From NCBI GenBank assembly GCA_030591405.1, contig JAUVBC010000003.1, positions 1 to 21,784 of the forward strand: a stretch of 21,784 bases of DNA, in the 5' to 3' direction. Source of the DNA: Candidatus Zixiibacteriota bacterium. GTDB taxonomy: Bacteria > Zixibacteria > MSB-5A5 > GN15 > PGXB01. A model generated the notes under the pieces. It had not been told where the DNA came from, did no database searches, and worked only from the letters and a program-made list of their open reading frames with translations. The position numbers were made by a program, and so were the translations under genes. This document shows, in pieces, positions 7,479-14,958 of the stretch. Numbering within the stretch: the stretch's first letter is position 1; every line of letters begins with the position of its first letter.

Positions 7479-7485
7479 CTAAAAG

Positions 7486-7572
7486 CGGAGAGGCTGGGAT
7501 TCGAACCCAGGGAACCCGCGAAGGCTCAACGGTTTTCGAGACCGCCCCGATCGACCACTCTGGCACCTCTCC
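7486..7572 (-). tRNA. tRNA-Ser (anticodon CGA)
   Basis: The minus strand reads as a class II tRNA. The acceptor arms GGAGAGG and CCTCTCC close the molecule, with G as discriminator base at 7486. The anticodon arm CGGTCTCGAAAACCG carries the loop CTCGAAA with anticodon CGA, which reads UCG codons. A long variable arm (TTGAGCCTTCGCGGGTT) and the T arm GGGTTCGAATCCC follow. Length is 87 bases and CCA is not encoded, so it must be added by the CCA-adding enzyme. The long variable arm is the identity element of serine tRNAs. Confidence 0.96.
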
Positions 7573-7623
7573 GACTAAAGAATCTTAGCCCCTAATAAAT
7601 AGATTTCGATTCAGATGTAAAGA

Positions 7624-8136
7624 CTATTTTTTGATCGATAAAAACCGACCCTGCTCAACAAATTGCTCCTGCGCGGCCAGCACTTTTTCGGCGAATTTCG
7701 CACGCGGTCGAATGATTTGGAATGCTATGAACGACATTAATACCAAAAACAGAAGCTGATTAAATGTTCCGCCAAGAAAATACATCACCAGCCCATAGAT
7801 CGCAATCGCAGCGATAATTGCATAACAAACAATCGACTTGGCAAAAAAACCCTGCATAAAATCTTCAACAAAAGATTCTTTGGATTTAATCAAAGGAGAA
7901 AAAAACAGTTTCTGCTTCAAAAATATTGCCAGGCCACCATCGACAACTCCCAAACCTGCGAAAATATAAAAGATAAACTCAAGGTTCTCAGAAGACATAG
8001 ACGATGTCATCCCGCCACTTTGTTCGAAATAATAAGCGATTCCAACTATAGCAACCGGTATCAAGGCATTGATTAAAAGACCAATATATATTGGCTTTAT
8101 CAAAACGGCGTTAATATCAATTTTATATTTATTCAA
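7624..8136 (-). CDS. Unrecognised four-helix membrane protein coupled to tadA
   Basis: The 170-residue protein is very hydrophobic, with four likely membrane helices at about 14-36, 53-73, 96-117 and 121-141. They form two helical hairpins joined by a charged, Lys/Glu-containing loop (KSKESFVEDF). The tail is basic then mixed (RPRAKFAEKVLAAQEQFVEQGRF). I recognise no family, although the paired hairpins and the glycine-rich second helix (IFAGLGVVDGGLAIF) loosely recall proteolipid-type subunits. It starts at a TTG (8136), supported by AAGGAG eight bases upstream. That TTG overlaps the tadA stop as TTGA, so translation is coupled to tadA. Being a membrane protein, it probably shares only expression with tadA. 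Real gene: likely. Function: unknown. Confidence 0.7.
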   Translation of the reverse strand: MNKYKIDINAVLIKPIYIGLLINALIPVAIVGIAYYFEQSGGMTSSMSSENLEFIFYIFAGLGVVDGGLAIFLKQKLFFSPLIKSKESFVEDFMQGFFAKSIVCYAIIAAIAIYGLVMYFLGGTFNQLLFLVLMSFIAFQIIRPRAKFAEKVLAAQEQFVEQGRFLSIKK

Positions 8137-8609
8137 TTTATCTTCTCCTTGTTTTTGCGGACCTGCTTAAAAAATAACTGCATCAATGCTACCGATTCTT
8201 TGGCCATCACACCAGAAATAATTTCTATTTGGTGATTAAGTCTAGTATCAGTAGGGATACTAAAAAGCGAATCACAGGCGCCAAATCTCGGATCGGGTGC
8301 TCCGTATACAATAGTTTTGACTCTTGATAAAACCGCCGCGCCGGCACACATGGCGCATGGCTCGATCGTTGAATAAAGAATCGAATCATCCAATCGCCAA
8401 TCGCCATGATTTTCAGCGGCCGAAGTAATAGCAATCATCTCGGCATGGGCGGTCGCATCTTTCAGCGCTTCGGTCCGGTTGTGACCGCGTCCGATAATCC
8501 TGTTTTTCATCACAACAACGGCGCCGATGGGAACCTCGGACTCCTCAAAAGCGAGTTGAGCCTCACGAAAAGCATGCTCCATAAAATAACTATGATCAAA
8601 TTCCAACAT
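8133..8609 (-). CDS. tadA: tRNA-specific adenosine deaminase TadA
   Basis: The 158-residue cytidine-deaminase-fold protein has the zinc-binding signature HAE (residues 55-57, with Glu57 as the proton shuttle) and PCAMC (84-88, Cys85 and Cys88 as zinc ligands), followed by AGAAVLSRVKTIVYGAPDPRFGA. That block is typical of TadA, which converts A34 to inosine in tRNA-Arg(ACG). Length and motif order match the family well, although free nucleobase deaminases such as guanine deaminase are related. The ATG at 8609 has no ribosome-binding site. A TATTCT sequence five bases upstream suggests a possible leaderless message, with a weak TTGCCA at 19 bases. The downstream membrane-protein gene overlaps the stop codon. 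Confidence 0.92.
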   Translation of the reverse strand: MLEFDHSYFMEHAFREAQLAFEESEVPIGAVVVMKNRIIGRGHNRTEALKDATAHAEMIAITSAAENHGDWRLDDSILYSTIEPCAMCAGAAVLSRVKTIVYGAPDPRFGACDSLFSIPTDTRLNHQIEIISGVMAKESVALMQLFFKQVRKNKEKIN

Positions 8610-8775
8610 AAGTTAGAATAAACTCGATTAATATTCTCTTGGCAACAGTAAAAACCGAATCGGAAAGATGGGAAGCAGAACTAATTCTGTAGACTTTTCA
8701 AATATGATTTTAACACCGTAACTCATTGACAGACAATTAGAAATAGCCGGTATCCTATCGATTTTGGAATATCGG
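8610..8775. other. Intergenic stretch between tadA and the symporter
   Basis: Divergent intergenic DNA, AT-rich, with no reading frame of note. The plus-strand promoter of the symporter lies at its right end (8776-8804). Sequences just upstream of tadA may include its promoter (TTGCCA near 8640-8645, TATTCT at 8615-8620, minus strand). Confidence 0.5.
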
Positions 8776-8804
8776 TTGCGATTATATGAAGATGGTAGTA
8801 TAAT
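8776..8804 (+). promoter_or_regulatory. Sigma-70-like promoter of the symporter gene
   Basis: TTGCGA (8776-8781) and a perfect TATAAT (8799-8804) are separated by exactly 17 bases. Transcription is expected to start near 8811, giving a leader of about 30 bases before the ATG at 8840. Confidence 0.75.
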
Positions 8805-8839
8805 GGCTTGATATTTAACATTTTGCTTTAGTTGGAGTT

Positions 8840-11083
8840 ATGAGAGGAAAAACAGGAAATTATTTATTAATCGGGATGGTTCTGGGGGCGACTCTTGGGA
8901 CTTTGGGTGGTTATTTCTTTAGTGATATTTTTATTGAAATAAAATTTCTGGGAACAATATTCCTTAATGCTTTAAAGATGGTTGTAATTCCATTGATTGT
9001 GGCATCAATAATTGTCGGCGTTTCATCGCTGGGCGACATACGGAAACTGGGCCGGACAGCAGGAAAGACACTGGCATATTATCTGGCCACAACCAGTTTT
9101 TCGGTTCTAATAGGAATAATACTTGTTAATCTGATTCGGCCCGGAGTCGGAGTTCCTCCGATAGGTGCCGCTGTTCCTGAATTTATTCATGGAGGCGGCG
9201 GGAATACTATAAAAGATGTTTTCGTCGGTCTTATTCCGGACAATATCTTTGCCGCTGCCGCAGATGGAAAAATATTGCCGCTAATTGTCTTCTCACTGGT
9301 TCTTGGAGGTGTCCTGACGGCTATTGGGCGAAAAGGAAAACCGGTTATTGATTTCTTTGTCGGATTAAATGCCGCTATCATGAAAATGGTCATTCTGATC
9401 ATCTATTTTGCACCAATCGGTATTCTGGCTTTAATAGGCGGCATTGTTGCCGAAAATCGTGGCTCATTGCAGGAAATTGCTTCGGGATTGGGACTTTATT
9501 CTCTGACAGTAATTATTGGATTGTTAATTCATGCTGTTATCGTTCTGCCTTTGATTTTGAAATTCATCGGGAAAAAAGATCCTTTCAAATATTTTCTAAA
9601 TATGGGTCAGGCACTGACAACCGCATTTACCACCGCTTCTTCATCGGCTACCCTTCCGGTAACTATGGAGGCGGTAACAGAAAAGAATAAAGTTGACAGT
9701 AAAGCATCCTCGTTTGTCCTGCCATTGGGCGCCACCATTAATATGGACGGAACGGCATTATATGAGGCGGTTGCGGCTATATTTATAGCCCAAATATATG
9801 GTATTGACCTGTCGGTAGGCGCTCAGGTTATAATATTTTTCACTGCCACTTTGGCCTCAATTGGCGCCGCCGCCATCCCGGAAGCAGGTCTGGTTATGAT
9901 GACCCTGGTTCTTTCGGCGGTTGGTCTGCCACTGGAAGGAATCGGTATTATCCTGATTATCGATTGGTTTCTTGACCGTTGCCGCACCACTGTCAATGTC
10001 TGGGGTGACTCGATTGGCGCCGCCGTTATAGGTGAAACTGCAGAAATCAGGGGATATAGAATCGGTGGAAGTAAAACTGCTACTACTACTGACCGAAAAA
10101 AATATTCCAAAACCTCTGACAAAAAACCTTACAGGGCAACAAAAAGTCCGAAAAGCACAACCAGAAAATACGGTTCCAAACCGCCAGTAACCAGAAATTC
10201 GAAATCGTATGATGATAAGCGGCACCAGCGCCCTGCAGATAAGCCGAAAATATCTACGCCACAAAAATCGATTATTAAAGATTCATCATTTGATAAAAAG
10301 CCGGCCCAAAGAACAAGCGCTCCACCTAAAACAAGAAAACCATACGTCAAAACTAATGGTGACAGACCAATTATAAAAAAAGAGCCGGTTCAATTATCAA
10401 AGAAAACTATTGAACAGGATCTTGAGAAAGTGCATCGGCAGTTATCAGAAAAGACCAGAAGCAAAAAACCGACTGTAGTATCCAAAGATATTATCCAGGA
10501 ACCAAAAGCAAGACCTAAATCAATTGATAAAACAGATTCTCCAAAAAGCGAGTTCTTTGAAAACGGAATTCCCAAATTCAACTTTTTTGATGATGGAAAA
10601 ACTACGAAAGACAAGCCAGTTGAAAAAAAATCAGATCCGACTGTTGACTCAAAAAAGAGCAAAGATATGGCCATAAAAGACAACTCGGTCGATAAGAGTC
10701 AAAAAAAACCGATTGTTTCTGAAATCCCGGTAATTTCGATACCATCAGAGAAAGCAGAAAAATCACAAGATGATGTGATTGTGGAAAAGAAAAAGCCGAT
10801 TGTGATAAATACTGCATTACAAGATAAATCGATAGAGGTCATTGAAAAGCCAAAAGAGAAGCCGGCCGAGCAAAAACCGGTGAAAGAAAAAACATCTTCA
10901 TCAGAAAAAAAGAAGATCGAGGAAAAACCGGAAAAGAAACCAGTAGAAAAAGCAGAAAAGAAACCGGTAGAAAAACCTGAAGTGAAACCTCAGAAAAAAG
11001 ATTTATCAAAGTCTGAAACAAAGCAAGACAAAAAGGCAGATATGGGATGGGGACGCGATAAGAAAAAACGCCTTTCCAAATAG
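8840..11083 (+). CDS. Dicarboxylate/amino acid:cation symporter (DAACS) with a long lysine-rich C-terminal tail
   Basis: Residues 1 to about 410 are a complete sodium- or proton-coupled symporter of the GltP/GltPh/DctA family. Visible motifs are the helical-hairpin signature TTASSSATLPVT, NMDGTALYEAVAAIFIAQ in TM7 (cation site) and DWFLDRCRTTVNVWGDSIGAA in TM8, whose Asp and Arg bind the carboxylates of aspartate-like substrates. Family members normally end soon after this. Here the frame continues for about 337 residues, dominated by Lys, Pro, Glu, Ser and Thr, including near-repeats such as EKKPVEKAEKKPVEKPE, and ends MGWGRDKKKRLSK. In known structures the C-terminus is cytoplasmic, so the tail should be an intrinsically disordered cytoplasmic extension. 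The ATG has GGAG only two bases upstream, which is unusually close. A 17-bp-spaced promoter lies at 8776-8804. Transport of glutamate, aspartate or C4-dicarboxylate is likely; the tail's role is unknown. Confidence 0.88.
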   Translation: MRGKTGNYLLIGMVLGATLGTLGGYFFSDIFIEIKFLGTIFLNALKMVVIPLIVASIIVGVSSLGDIRKLGRTAGKTLAYYLATTSFSVLIGIILVNLIRPGVGVPPIGAAVPEFIHGGGGNTIKDVFVGLIPDNIFAAAADGKILPLIVFSLVLGGVLTAIGRKGKPVIDFFVGLNAAIMKMVILIIYFAPIGILALIGGIVAENRGSLQEIASGLGLYSLTVIIGLLIHAVIVLPLILKFIGKKDPFKYFLNMGQALTTAFTTASSSATLPVTMEAVTEKNKVDSKASSFVLPLGATINMDGTALYEAVAAIFIAQIYGIDLSVGAQVIIFFTATLASIGAAAIPEAGLVMMTLVLSAVGLPLEGIGIILIIDWFLDRCRTTVNVWGDSIGAAVIGETAEIRGYRIGGSKTATTTDRKKYSKTSDKKPYRATKSPKSTTRKYGSKPPVTRNSKSYDDKRHQRPADKPKISTPQKSIIKDSSFDKKPAQRTSAPPKTRKPYVKTNGDRPIIKKEPVQLSKKTIEQDLEKVHRQLSEKTRSKKPTVVSKDIIQEPKARPKSIDKTDSPKSEFFENGIPKFNFFDDGKTTKDKPVEKKSDPTVDSKKSKDMAIKDNSVDKSQKKPIVSEIPVISIPSEKAEKSQDDVIVEKKKPIVINTALQDKSIEVIEKPKEKPAEQKPVKEKTSSSEKKKIEEKPEKKPVEKAEKKPVEKPEVKPQKKDLSKSETKQDKKADMGWGRDKKKRLSK

Positions 11084-11122
11084 ATTTTGATTCGATAGCG
11101 GTAAAATAAAATTTTCCCTCAA

Positions 11123-11147
11123 ATGACAGAACTTTTGTTTATGTCAT
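11123..11147. repeat. Short inverted repeat after the symporter gene
   Basis: ATGACA (11123-11128) and TGTCAT (11142-11147) form a 6-bp inverted repeat with a 13-base loop. No T-run follows, so it is a poor terminator. It could instead be a regulator site in the htpX upstream region. Confidence 0.25.
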
Positions 11148-11170
11148 CTGTTTAAATTAATGAAAATAAC

Positions 11171-11200
11171 TTGACTTAAATACCGTGATAACGGTATCTA
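11171..11200 (+). promoter_or_regulatory. htpX promoter with a perfect palindrome between -35 and -10
   Basis: TTGACT (11171-11176) and TATCTA (11195-11200) form a sigma-70-like promoter with an 18-base spacer. ATACCGT (11180-11186), GATA, ACGGTAT (11191-11197) is a perfect inverted repeat with 7-bp arms that fills the spacer and enters the -10 box. This is the classic position for a repressor, or a MerR-like activator with a long spacer. The regulator cannot be named from the sequence. Transcription would begin very close to the ribosome-binding site AAAGGAG (11204-11210). Confidence 0.6.
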
Positions 11201-11218
11201 TTCAAAGGAGATTATATT

Positions 11219-12076
11219 TTGAATGGTTTAAAAGTTACATTTCTGATTCTACTAATGACAATGTTATTTGTTGGGGTTGGATATTTTCTTGGCGGACGAA
11301 ACGGAATGGTTATTGCGTTTTGCCTGGCGGCCGTGATGAATTTTGTCTCATATTGGTACTCGGATAAGATAATACTCAAAATGTACCGGGCACGGGAAAT
11401 ATCCGAGGTGGATCATCGGAGACTTTATGCAATAGTCAGCATGATTTCGCAGGAAGCGATGATGCCGATGCCGAAGGTTTATATTTTGCCGACCAAAGGT
11501 TCCAACGCTTTTGCCACCGGGAGGAACGAAAATCATGCCGCGGTGGCAGTGACCGAAGGACTGCTTGAGATATTAGATGACGCCGAACTTAGAGGGGTCA
11601 TTGGCCACGAAATGGCACATATTAAAAATAAAGATTTGTTGATTGGCACCATTGCGGCAACCTTGGCCGCGGCAATCGGCATTCTCGCCTCGATGGCGCG
11701 CTGGGCGATGATCTTTGGCGGGCAATCCCGAGGCGGCAACCGTGACAGTAATCCAATAGCGCTGATTGTCGCCATGATAGTCGCTCCATTGGCCGCGATG
11801 TTGATTCAGATGGCGATTTCAAGATCACGGGAGTACAAAGCCGACGCCAAAGGCGCCCAAATGACCAATCAGTACCTTGGGTTGGCCTCGGCGCTTGAAA
11901 AAATACATAAGGCACCAATTAAAATGAATCTGGACAGCCGTCCCGAAATGGCCCATATGTTTATTGCCAACCCGTTGTCAGGTAGGAAATTTACAGCCCT
12001 GTTTTCGACTCATCCCCCGGTAGAAAAACGGATCGAAAAATTACAAAAACTTGCATCCGGAGGTTTTGATTATTAA
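11219..12076 (+). CDS. htpX: Membrane zinc metalloprotease HtpX
   Basis: The 285-residue M48B peptidase has two N-terminal membrane helices (about 5-24 and 29-46). The zinc site HEMAH lies at residues 130-134 (two His ligands plus catalytic Glu131), and the third ligand is Glu205 in REYKADAKGA. Further hydrophobic stretches at about 144-164 and 178-200 match the family topology, with the active site in the cytoplasm. The C-terminal FSTHPPVEKRIEKL is also conserved. HtpX degrades damaged or misfolded membrane proteins in envelope or heat stress, with FtsH. The start is a TTG at 11219, supported by AAAGGAG eight bases upstream and a normal N-terminus. Regulation through the palindrome at 11180-11197 is inferred. 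The CNNM-type gene follows after 26 bases and may be cotranscribed. Confidence 0.93.
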   Translation: MNGLKVTFLILLMTMLFVGVGYFLGGRNGMVIAFCLAAVMNFVSYWYSDKIILKMYRAREISEVDHRRLYAIVSMISQEAMMPMPKVYILPTKGSNAFATGRNENHAAVAVTEGLLEILDDAELRGVIGHEMAHIKNKDLLIGTIAATLAAAIGILASMARWAMIFGGQSRGGNRDSNPIALIVAMIVAPLAAMLIQMAISRSREYKADAKGAQMTNQYLGLASALEKIHKAPIKMNLDSRPEMAHMFIANPLSGRKFTALFSTHPPVEKRIEKLQKLASGGFDY

Positions 12077-12102
12077 CGGCCGAAAACAAGTGCCGAAGTC
12101 CC

Positions 12103-13422
12103 ATGAATAACGCGTATTTAGAAATTTTTGCAATCCTGATTTTAATCGCCGCCAACGGTTTTTTCTCATTATCCGAATTTTCTATTATTGCCAGTCGCAC
12201 AAGCAAACTGAAACAGATGGCTGATAGTGGTGATAAAGCAGCAGCCCGAGCTATAAAAATTAAATCCAAACCAGAATCATTCCTTGCTACCGTTCAAGTT
12301 GGAATAACTTTTATTGGTGTCCTTGCCGGCGTTTTTAGCGGGATGACAATTGTGGGAAAGGTAAAGCCATATATTACAAATATTCCGATTGATTTCATCT
12401 CGGAATCGGCTCAAACCATATCATTTCTTATCGTTGTTATAACTATTGCCTGTCTGACGATTGTAGTTGGTGAACTAGTACCAAAATATATAGCCCTGTC
12501 AAAACCGGCAAGAATAGCAGCCAAAGTATCTCGCCCGATCCAATGGTTTTCAAATGCCGGTTACTTTTTGGTTCGATTTTTAAATGGAATAGCCAGATTA
12601 ATATTAAAAATTATTGGATTTAAAATGGTACCGGAGCAAAGTTCTATCACCGAAGAAGAGATTGACTATATCATCGCCGACGGAAAAGAAAAAGGGATAT
12701 TTGATGCCACCGAGCAGGAGCTTATCCACTCGATCTTTGATTTTGCCGATACGACTGTCCGGCAGACAATGACCCCCAGAACTGATATCGTCGGGATAGA
12801 TGTCGATGAAGAACCGGATAAAATTCTTGAGCAAATAGCCATAAATGGCTTTTCCCGTTATCCGGTTTACAGCGAAAATCTGGACAAAATCGAAGGTCTT
12901 ATTTATACCAAAGATGTTATCCGACTGCTTCAGGAGTCACGGCTTTTTGCTATCAAAGATATAATTCATAAGGCCTATTTTGTTCCGGATTCAATGAAAC
13001 TTAGCAAACTTCTGACAATCTTTCAGCAGAAGAAAATGCATATGGCTTTTGTCCTCGATGAGTTTGGCGGGACAGCCGGTCTGATAACATTGGAAGATGT
13101 TCTCGAGGAGATCGTCGGGGAAATTCAGGATGAGTTTGATACTGATCAAAGAGAATTTGTCAAGGAAACCGAATTGGTTGCTTTTGCCTCGGCATCATTT
13201 AGAGTTGATGAATTAAATGATGATTTTGGGACAGAACTATCCGAGGATGGAACTGATACATTGGGTGGATTGGTATTTGAACATCTGCAGCGTCCGGCGG
13301 TGCAGGGTGAAGAAGTAGTGATCGAAGGGTTAAAATTCGAAATTCTTGAAGTAGATGGTAATCGGATCAAAAGAATTCGAATCGAAAAAATATTATCTGA
13401 TAATCAAACCACCGACAACTGA
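12103..13422 (+). CDS. CNNM/CorC-family transporter (hemolysin C-like, DUF21-CBS-CorC_HlyC)
   Basis: The domain order is typical. A DUF21/CNNM membrane domain spans about residues 1-195, starting MNNAYLEIFAILILIAANGFFSLSEFSII with the conserved N-x-F-F-S-x-x-E-x-x pattern. A CBS pair spans about 205-335 (RQTMTPRTDIVGIDVDEEPDKI, GFSRYPVYSENLDKIEGLIYTKDV, then HMAFVLDEFGGTAGLITLEDVLEEIVGEI). A C-terminal CorC_HlyC transporter-associated domain spans about 345-430. Proteins of this type export Mg2+, often Na+-coupled, with the CBS pair sensing ATP-Mg; the old name hemolysin reflects a distant annotation. The ATG lacks a good ribosome-binding site. It lies 26 bases behind htpX and 22 bases before a convergent gene, with no clear terminator in between. 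The family call is secure; substrate is inferred. Confidence 0.9.
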   Translation: MNNAYLEIFAILILIAANGFFSLSEFSIIASRTSKLKQMADSGDKAAARAIKIKSKPESFLATVQVGITFIGVLAGVFSGMTIVGKVKPYITNIPIDFISESAQTISFLIVVITIACLTIVVGELVPKYIALSKPARIAAKVSRPIQWFSNAGYFLVRFLNGIARLILKIIGFKMVPEQSSITEEEIDYIIADGKEKGIFDATEQELIHSIFDFADTTVRQTMTPRTDIVGIDVDEEPDKILEQIAINGFSRYPVYSENLDKIEGLIYTKDVIRLLQESRLFAIKDIIHKAYFVPDSMKLSKLLTIFQQKKMHMAFVLDEFGGTAGLITLEDVLEEIVGEIQDEFDTDQREFVKETELVAFASASFRVDELNDDFGTELSEDGTDTLGGLVFEHLQRPAVQGEEVVIEGLKFEILEVDGNRIKRIRIEKILSDNQTTDN

Positions 13423-13444
13423 TTAGCAAAAAAATCTATTCGCT

Positions 13445-13990
13445 TTATTTTTTTAGAAAAATCTGAAAAAGTTCAACACCGGTTACGGTCACTACAGAAA
13501 CAATAATTCCTGCAATCACAACACCAAGGGCCAAATGCCAGAATGCCTTTTTCTTATCAAGCTTTAAAAGCCAGGCGGCCAGCGTCCCGGTATAGGCACC
13601 GGTAATTGGCAACGGAATAGCGACAAAAAGCATCACTCCCCAATAACCGTATTTGCCAATTTTTTCCTCAGCCTTTTTTTGTGTCCGAGTCACCCAAAAA
13701 TCGAAAAGTTTTTTATACAGCCCGATTCTGTAAAGCGGTTTATGCAAGGTCTCAAAGAAAAGATAAAGTAACGGGATAACCAGAATATTTGCGAACACAC
13801 AAAGTGCATAAGCGACAAAAATATTCATCCCCTGCGAGAAAGCATAAGGAATGCCGCCACGAAGTTCTGATATCGGCAAGAGTGACAACAAAATTGTCTG
13901 CAATATATAATTCATTAACTTGAAAAGTATATCAGTTGGAGCTAATTCACAAGATATTTTAATCGCACAGACATAATTAATAACATTCAT
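13445..13990 (-). CDS. Putative small multidrug export protein (Sm_multidrug_ex, COG2426)
   Basis: The characteristic blocks of this small membrane family are present: LLSLLPISELRGGIPYAF near residues 34-51, then KIGKYGYWGVMLFVAIPLPITGAYTGTLAAWLL in the centre, where the P-L-P-x-T-G-A-x-T-G motif is diagnostic. Four or five membrane helices are expected. The family is named for an export role but has little direct functional evidence. The ATG at 13990 has AAAGGAG 15 bases upstream, too far for a strong site. The ATG at residue 26 (13915) would give a product of about 156 residues, starting MNYILQTILL as most relatives do, so the true start may be there. The gene is divergent from the zinc exporter with 41 bases between starts. 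Confidence 0.75.
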   Translation of the reverse strand: MNVINYVCAIKISCELAPTDILFKLMNYILQTILLSLLPISELRGGIPYAFSQGMNIFVAYALCVFANILVIPLLYLFFETLHKPLYRIGLYKKLFDFWVTRTQKKAEEKIGKYGYWGVMLFVAIPLPITGAYTGTLAAWLLKLDKKKAFWHLALGVVIAGIIVSVVTVTGVELFQIFLKK

Positions 13991-14031
13991 TTTGCTGTTT
14001 CTTAGCTCCTTTCTATATTGTATATTAAAGT

Positions 14032-14958
14032 ATGGGACATGGACATTCGCATAATAATGTTGGACAGGGAAAACGGCTGACCTTTACGATCCTGTTTAAC
14101 ATTGCCATCACTGTCGCTGAGATAATCGGCGGACTGATAACGGGCTATCTAGCCCTATTGGCCGATGCCGTTCATAATCTTTCCGATGTCGCGGCGCTGA
14201 TCCTTGCCTATATAGGGGATAAAGGAGCCTCTCGCCCGCCTACCAAAAAAGCAACCTATGGTTATAAACGACTGGAAGTGATGACTGCTTTTATATCTGC
14301 GGTTAGTCTGGTCGTGATAGCTATTTATATATTTTATGAAGCGTATCAACGATTTCTTAATCCCCAGCCGATCTCAAATCCAACCCTGCTTTTGATTATT
14401 GCCTCAATTGGACTTGTTGGGAATATTTTATCGGTCTGGATTTTACACTCGGCCAAAAAATCATCGCTTAATATTAAAACCGCTTTTTTGCATATGCTCT
14501 ACGATACGATATCTTCCGCTGCCGTCATTATAGGCGCGATTGTTATTATCAATACCGGCTGGATGTATCTTGATCCTATTCTGTCGGTTATTATTGGGCT
14601 GATGATCCTCTGGTCATCATTTGATGTCTTAAAAGAAGCAACTATCATATTTTTTGAAGGTGTCCCGCGTGGCATAAATTTTGATGAGGTTGCCTCAGCT
14701 ATTAATGATTTTCCAAAAGTTGTTAATGCTCATCATCTGCATATCTGGTCGCTGTCTTCGTCATCAATCGCGTTATCTACTCATATCTGTCTTAACGAAA
14801 CTGAGTATCATCTGGCTCCTGAAATTATTCGTGATATATCTGCGATGATGCAGAACAAATTTGGAATCGGACATTGTACCATCCAGGCAGAAATGGGTCT
14901 TTGTCCCGATAACAGCATTCTTGTTGACCCTTTAAAGGAAATGGACAATCATGAATAG
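14032..14958 (+). CDS. Cation diffusion facilitator, Zn2+ exporter (CzcD/ZitB type)
   Basis: The 308-residue CDF protein has a His-rich start (MGHGHSHNN) that may gather metal. Six membrane helices follow, then a cytoplasmic domain (from about 210) with HHLHIWSLSSSSIALSTHI. Metal-site residues are His48 and Asp52 in TM2 (HNLSD) and His154 and Asp158 in TM5 (HMLYD). This HxxxD/HxxxD arrangement is linked to Zn2+ specificity in ZitB and mammalian ZnT proteins, unlike the DxxxD of YiiP. The ATG has no ribosome-binding site. TATATT at 14021-14026 ends five bases before the ATG, so the message may be leaderless. The rRNA methyltransferase gene starts inside the last codons (8-base overlap), so the two form an operon. 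Confidence 0.92.
   Translation: MGHGHSHNNVGQGKRLTFTILFNIAITVAEIIGGLITGYLALLADAVHNLSDVAALILAYIGDKGASRPPTKKATYGYKRLEVMTAFISAVSLVVIAIYIFYEAYQRFLNPQPISNPTLLLIIASIGLVGNILSVWILHSAKKSSLNIKTAFLHMLYDTISSAAVIIGAIVIINTGWMYLDPILSVIIGLMILWSSFDVLKEATIIFFEGVPRGINFDEVASAINDFPKVVNAHHLHIWSLSSSSIALSTHICLNETEYHLAPEIIRDISAMMQNKFGIGHCTIQAEMGLCPDNSILVDPLKEMDNHE

Larger units (their letters stand above)
7216..7485. other. Intergenic stretch between the sigma gene and tRNA-Ser
   Basis: No convincing protein gene is seen. Two imperfect direct repeats (ATGGCAGACTGAA at 7301-7313 and ATGGCAGACCGAA at 7392-7404) lie 91 bases apart. The right end holds a likely dispersed repeat (7421-7441) and a hairpin that may terminate the tRNA transcript (7441-7478). 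A short plus-strand frame across 7383-7595 is only the antisense of the tRNA. Confidence 0.5.

Noticed and set aside
7383..7595. Plus-strand open frame of about 70 codons
   Set aside because: It is the antisense of tRNA-Ser and its flank; text such as GFEPREPAKAQ is the usual spurious translation of a reversed serine tRNA.
10100..11020. Minus-strand open frames opposite the symporter tail
   Set aside because: They are hydrophobic Phe/Leu/Ser-rich shadows of a Lys-rich coding strand, with no start signals.
10070..11083. The lysine-rich region as a separate gene
   Set aside because: There is no stop codon, start codon with ribosome-binding site, or promoter between the symporter and the tail; the frame is continuous.
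11123..11147. Terminator after the symporter gene
   Set aside because: The 6-bp stem has a 13-base loop and no T-run, so it is too weak to call a terminator.
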